Source: Endomychus coccineus (Eukaryota; Arthropoda; Insecta; Coleoptera; Endomychidae). From it: 64,000 nt of DNA. The stretch lies in assembly GCA_958510875.1 (NCBI GenBank), contig OY294070.1, positions 22,373,631-22,437,630 of the forward strand. Reading direction: 5' to 3'. The position numbers were made by a program, and so were the translations under genes. Below are positions 60,142-64,000 of this stretch, piece by piece; the stretch's first letter is position 1, and each line of letters begins with the position of its first letter. Under the pieces are notes generated by a model. That model made no database searches, was not told the origin of the DNA, and saw only the letters and a program-made list of their open reading frames with translations.

Positions 60142-63100
60142 ATGGTAAAGTTATCTAATTCTGATGCTTTAGGATTTTTAAAAGTGAGTATAGATGATTG
60201 TTTTACGTTGCATAATTCGTAAATTTATCTCCTAACAGATGGAAGTCACTCCCGTTTTGAGTCAATCATCTGAAGATTCTGGATGCGTTTCAGGCTCCAT
60301 AGGATCATTTTCTAAATCCTCATTGTTATTCGAATCTACACCAAAAGATGGACTCTTTACTCCTAATTTGAGCGACATATCAAGAAAACGTAAATGTATT
60401 CATAATGCCAGAAAATTACAAGATGTTATTGAATCTTGTCCCTCCACCCCAAAATTTTCAAGTACCCTCAACGAATCTTTATTGAACAATCTTGAGAGGT
60501 GCCATTTAGAAACCAATTTTCAATTTGAGCAGGGGTTCCTCAATCAACCTAATAAATATTTCAAAGGAAATAACTCGAGGATTGGTCTTCAATCAGCTCC
60601 AGCGACCCCTGAGAAACAAATCAGTTGTGCAGAGGATTTGAAAAAGTCAAAGATTATTGCTTATTCGAATTCAAAGCTTGTGCTAGAATCACCTGTTAAA
60701 GAAACTCATGATATTTTGTATGCAAATTTGAAATCTAAACCATACAAAAAGCCGTTTTCACCTCAAAAATTCAAAGAAAATGTGGAAACCCGCTCTCCAG
60801 TCAAGAAATGTTTGTTTGAACCCTGCTATCTAAAGCCGACGAGAAGATTTGATGAAATAATTACTAATTCCGTTGTTATGACAACTATTTTACAATATCT
60901 ATCTGATGGGGATCTGTATAGATTAAGCCTAACCTCAACACTTTCAAAAGAGGCTGTTATTCGAGATCATTTTGCCAAACAAAGATATACATATTATTTG
61001 GAAGTTCATAGAGAAAACAAGGAAAATTACAAAATAACACCACCTACATCACCAGAAAAATGTGCAAGCCCTCCAGGTAGTCCAAGCAACAGGAATTTCA
61101 ATCATTATTATATGGTGAGTTTTATAATATAATTATCAAGGTTTGTAACTGGAAATGGTAAATTGATCCATTAATTTCATCAAAATTAAATCATTATACT
61201 GTTATCAGTAATTATATATAAAAATTCTCGGGAAATAGGTCACATCAATCTGAAATCCCCGAATTATTTGACTGTTTGATTACTAAGAAACTTACTCATG
61301 AATTAATGAAAACCAACATGGCTTCACCTCAGGAAGATCCACCAACACAAATTTAGTTAGTTATCAACATTTTCTTTAAACAGTTTGGAGGAAAGGCACC
61401 AGGTTGACTCTATTTATACTGACTTTTCAAAAGCATTTGATAGAGTCAATCATGACCTTCTAATTGCAAAACTCTGTGCGTTAGGGATTGACAGTATTTT
61501 TTTGAACTGGATCGGATCTTATTTGAGAGGTAGAAGTCTGTGTGTCAAATATACTGGTTCTGTGTCATCAGAAATTTCTGTAACATCTTCCCCAGGGATC
61601 CCATATAGGTCCACTACTCTTTTTATTATTTATTAATGATATATCAGAAGTAATACAACACAGCTGCTATTTGAAGTTTGTAGATGACTTCAAACTCTAT
61701 AGGATCATTGACAATGTCTGTGATGCTGAACTGTTGCAAATAGATCTAAGCAATCTGGCCCGTTGGTGAAATATAAATCTGCTTCATCTAAATATAAACA
61801 AATGCTATCAAATCACATTTTTGAGAATTATGAATCCAATTTAATACTCTTCCAAGTGAAAAATGTTAATTTGTCAGGGGTTGATAGTGTTCGAGATCTT
61901 GGCATATTATTTGATTCCAAAGTAACATTTAAGACACATATTGATAATATTGTTTCTAAATCATTTAAATTATTGGGCTTCATTGCAAGATCTTCAGACA
62001 AATTTTCCCCATACACTTCTAAAATATTATACTGCTCCCTTGTTCGATCAGTTATTGAATATAATTGTATAATATGGTGTCCGTTTTATAAAGCGGATAT
62101 CAATAGAATCGAGAGAGTTCAAAATACATTCTTGAGGTCATGTGCATTCAAACTTGGATATCAAAGGGGAAACTATGAATATTCTGACATTTTGAACATC
62201 TTAAATTTATCAAGTTTGGAACATCGAAGAGCTGAAATAGACTTGAAATTTCTGCACAAGGTTATAAATGGAGCTATAAGTTGTCCTAATTTAATTGAAC
62301 TCTTTAATCTGAATGTAAATCCCAGAAGAACAAGAATTTCAGAACTGTTCATGGTTCCTCATCACAATATGAATTATGGCCAAAATGAGCCAATTACAAG
62401 GATAGTTAAATTGGCAAATAAAAATAGTGAAATCATTGATCTATTCGATACATCTGCATATTCATTCAAAAATCAAATGAGGCACATATGTTTTTCTCTT
62501 GTAAAATGGCATGTCTGTAAATAAATAAATGAATAAATAAATAAATTAACACTTTGTTTTATATTTTCGTCTTTACGTACGTTTCGGTCTCACGACCATC
62601 ATCAGAAGACTTATTATGTCAAAAAGGGGTTTTTTAAAACTAATTATAGCATAAAGCGTCCATATCCCACCAATTTCAATCAAAAATGCCCACGTCGTCG
62701 AAATGAACAGAACCACGAATAATCGAAATTGTACCGTCAATATTTCAAGTATAAAATATAACAACAATCCACTATTCAGTAATATTCTTATAATATACAA
62801 GTGCATGTTGGTATAGTGTCTCAACGACTGGAGATGAAAACTATTATGTTGAGTATCTACCCTCGAACCAGATGTAACGATTTATGAGGTACTTGAAAAA
62901 GGTTGCAGACCTGTATTGGAATATCACTTTTGAGCATTCTTCCTAAAATATACTTTTAACATTATAAAGACGCATGTAGAAATTTGCAAGAGTTTTAATT
63001 AATTAAGTTAGTATAAATCTGACTTAATGTCAGTCCTATGATTTACAGATTTGGAGTCACGTTTTATGGGAATCATCTCCAGAATAGATCTTTTATAATA

Positions 63101-64000
63101 ATTGGTTTCCTTAGTTAAAATATTAACATTTTTGTAATCAAATTGATGGTTATAATCAAAGCAGTGTTTAGCAAGGGTGGTGGAATTTTCTAGTTTTTAT
63201 TTCTTGTGCTATACATATGGCCATACATTCTTTTTTGTAAATATTGTTTAGAGATTCCAGTTTAAGTCCCATCGCAATCTAAACAATTTAATTTGTATAC
63301 TATGTGGGTTTGTTTATCTTTAGGTATTAAAGTTTTTAAATTTGAGGAAAATTTTCCACCACAATTAGTAGGTTTATGTGCGACATTCGTATCATACTTT
63401 TTTTAAACATTTTTTAATTTTCTCCGAGGTCTCCGGAATGTAAGGTAATGATATATAATTATCTGTATTACCTTCTATGTTACTTATATATGAAGTTCCA
63501 TTATATATTTTGTTTATTCTTTCTTTAATGATTTTGACATAATAAGTCTTCTGATGATGGTCGTGAGACCGAAACGTACGTAAAGACGAAAATATAAAAC
63601 AAAGTGTTAATGTGACCTATTTCCCCAGAATTTTTATATATAATTCATACTGGGTCAAGAATTTTTATTATTGTTATCAGTAATTATAGAATGGGCAATC
63701 CTCTGTCTGTGGGCAATAGAATGTGTGAAAATTCATGTAACCTTTGCGATAAGGGAGGGTGAAAACAACGTGAGAAAAAAGTCACTTGAATTATTGGCAC
63801 TCCTAAAACACGATTCCCTTGTAAAATCATCACACTATGGACATTTATTTCATTAAACCAAAACTGCGTAAGCTAACAAACCTTTGACACATTTATTACT
63901 TTTGCAGATTGGGAAACTTTTAGAAAAGGATCAACAATTAGTGAAGTGTCCGAAATGTGGTAAACCCAGTATAGTTGAAAGAAACATTGGCCAGTGCCAA
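60142..64000 (+). CDS. Rca1: Rca1/Emi1-like APC/C inhibitor, F-box and zinc-binding region (3' end beyond window)
   Basis: Family members block the anaphase-promoting complex through a zinc-binding (IBR-like) region and prevent premature cyclin loss. Exons: 60142-60183, 60239-61114, 63908-64000 and onward; both junctions are phase 0. The 14-codon first exon (MVKLSNSDALGFLK) precedes a 55-bp intron whose acceptor directly abuts another ATG (60239), so initiation at either ATG is possible. Counted from the ATG at 60239: DSGCVS at 13-18 fits the beta-TrCP degron DSGxxS, several S/T-P sites follow (STPK, SPVK, SPQK), a weak F-box covers about 204-250 (VMTTILQYLSDGDLYRLSLT), then a Pro-rich SPEK/GSP stretch. 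The last visible exon reads LVKCPKCGKPSIVERNIGQC, the start of the zinc-binding region. The catalytic tail and stop lie outside. Intron 61115-63907 holds a Penelope-like element. Confidence 0.88.
61247..62545 (+). mobile_element. 5'-truncated LINE nested in the Penelope-like element
   Basis: Plus strand: SIYTDFSKAFDRVNHDLLIA (motif A, 61385 frame), SPGIPYRSTTLFIIY (motif B damaged), KFVDDFKLYRIIDN (motif C, VDD), then the intact 253-codon frame 61763-62524 with VDSVRDLGILFDSKVTFKTH, SPYTSKILYCSLVRSVIEYN and ERVQNTFLRSCAFKLGY. It ends in AAATAAATGAATAAATAAAT. Its borders are exact because the interrupted arm of the PLE is intact at the other end: the empty site reads GGTCACAT|TAACACTTTG. Confidence 0.88.
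62569..62610 (-). ncRNA. Hammerhead-ribozyme-like motif, left copy
   Basis: On the minus strand: GTCTT, CTGATGA, T, GGTC-GTGA-GACC, GAAA, CGTACGT, A, AAGAC. Stem I GTCTT/AAGAC, stem II GGTC/GACC with GTGA loop, stem III ACG/CGT closing a two-base loop, cleavage triplet GTA. Same strand as the GIY-YIG frame. One extra T sits between CTGATGA and stem II. Hammerheads are known in PLE terminal repeats; identity here is by motif reading only. Confidence 0.6.
63546..63587 (+). ncRNA. Hammerhead-ribozyme-like motif, right (inverted) copy
   Basis: Identical 42-nt motif to the left copy but on the plus strand: GTCTT 63546-63550, CTGATGA 63551-63557, stem II 63559-63570, GAAA 63571-63574, stem III 63574-63581, A17 at 63582, AAGAC 63583-63587. 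The Rca1-like pre-mRNA would contain this copy in sense orientation within its intron. Confidence 0.6.

Larger units (their letters stand above)
61217..63671 (-). mobile_element. Penelope-like element with inverted hammerhead-bearing ends, split by a LINE
   Basis: Flanked by the 17-bp direct repeat TGTTATCAGTAATTATA (61200-61216 and 63672-63688), a probable target duplication. The outer arms are inverted: 61217-61246 continued at 62546-62624, versus 63530-63648. The minus strand between them encodes a decayed GIY-YIG nuclease: NYISLPYIPETSEKIKKCL, DKQTHIVYKLNCLDCDGTY (with frameshifts), GISKQYLQKRMYGH, LAKHCFDYNHQFDYKNVN and SILEMIPIKRD. No reverse transcriptase remains, so the copy is 5'-truncated, as is common for PLEs with a duplicated inverted end. 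Related copy at 18335-19310. Antisense in the Rca1-like intron. Confidence 0.85.

Noticed and set aside
1..64000. CRISPR arrays, tRNA or rRNA genes, bacterial operons
   Set aside because: No regularly spaced identical repeats with unique spacers, no cloverleaf or rRNA core recognised by eye; the window is an insect nuclear region.

Overview
This is an AT-rich, intron-containing animal nuclear window, almost certainly from an insect. The Sec1/Munc18 gene reads most like insect Rop, the cell-cycle gene is an Rca1/Emi1 homologue, coding introns can be as short as 55-57 bp, and the transposons (Tigger, IS630/mariner, Penelope-like, Jockey/CR1/I-type LINEs, palindromic MITEs) are of insect type. 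A beetle is my best guess, but nothing here proves the order. I see no bacterial, CRISPR or phage-type system.

Five host genes can be reconstructed exon by exon. From left to right they are: (1) an SLC37-type sugar-phosphate exchanger on the minus strand (ten coding exons, 30839 to 7761, 535 aa); (2) the syntaxin-binding protein Rop/Unc-18 on the minus strand (two coding exons, 40663 to 35800, 589 aa); (3) and (4) two C2H2 zinc-finger genes on the minus strand with the same plan, an acidic first exon followed by a finger array after a phase-2 intron (47002 to 42914, six fingers; 58408 to 52403, eleven fingers); (5) the 5' part of an Rca1/Emi1-like APC/C inhibitor on the plus strand (60142 to beyond 64000). 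The exon boundaries were checked by splice consensus and by codon-phase agreement.

Nearly everything between exons is mobile DNA. Left part (1-7.1 kb): an old inverted-repeat element interrupted by an intact Tigger (pogo) transposon with perfect ends. Introns of the SLC37 gene (7.9-30.7 kb): LINE fragments, Penelope-like (PLE) GIY-YIG remnants, THAP and hAT remnants, a mariner C-terminus, and a defective IS630-type element with about 600-bp inverted repeats nested in a LINE. 31-48 kb: two copies of a short DNA transposon with 6-bp target duplications, PLE pieces in the Rop intron, a LINE upstream of Rop, and a 2-kb palindrome in the first zinc-finger gene's intron. 48-59 kb: LINE fragments, two abutting palindromes of 0.8 and 0.9 kb, and smaller foldback MITEs. 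60-64 kb: a PLE whose two ends carry inverted copies of a hammerhead-ribozyme-like motif, itself split by a LINE, all inside the Rca1 intron.

The host genes share no evident pathway; they look like ordinary neighbours. The most unusual content is structural RNA and DNA: hammerhead-like PLE ends, several kilobase-scale palindromes inside transcribed introns, and nested insertions whose empty sites can be read off.
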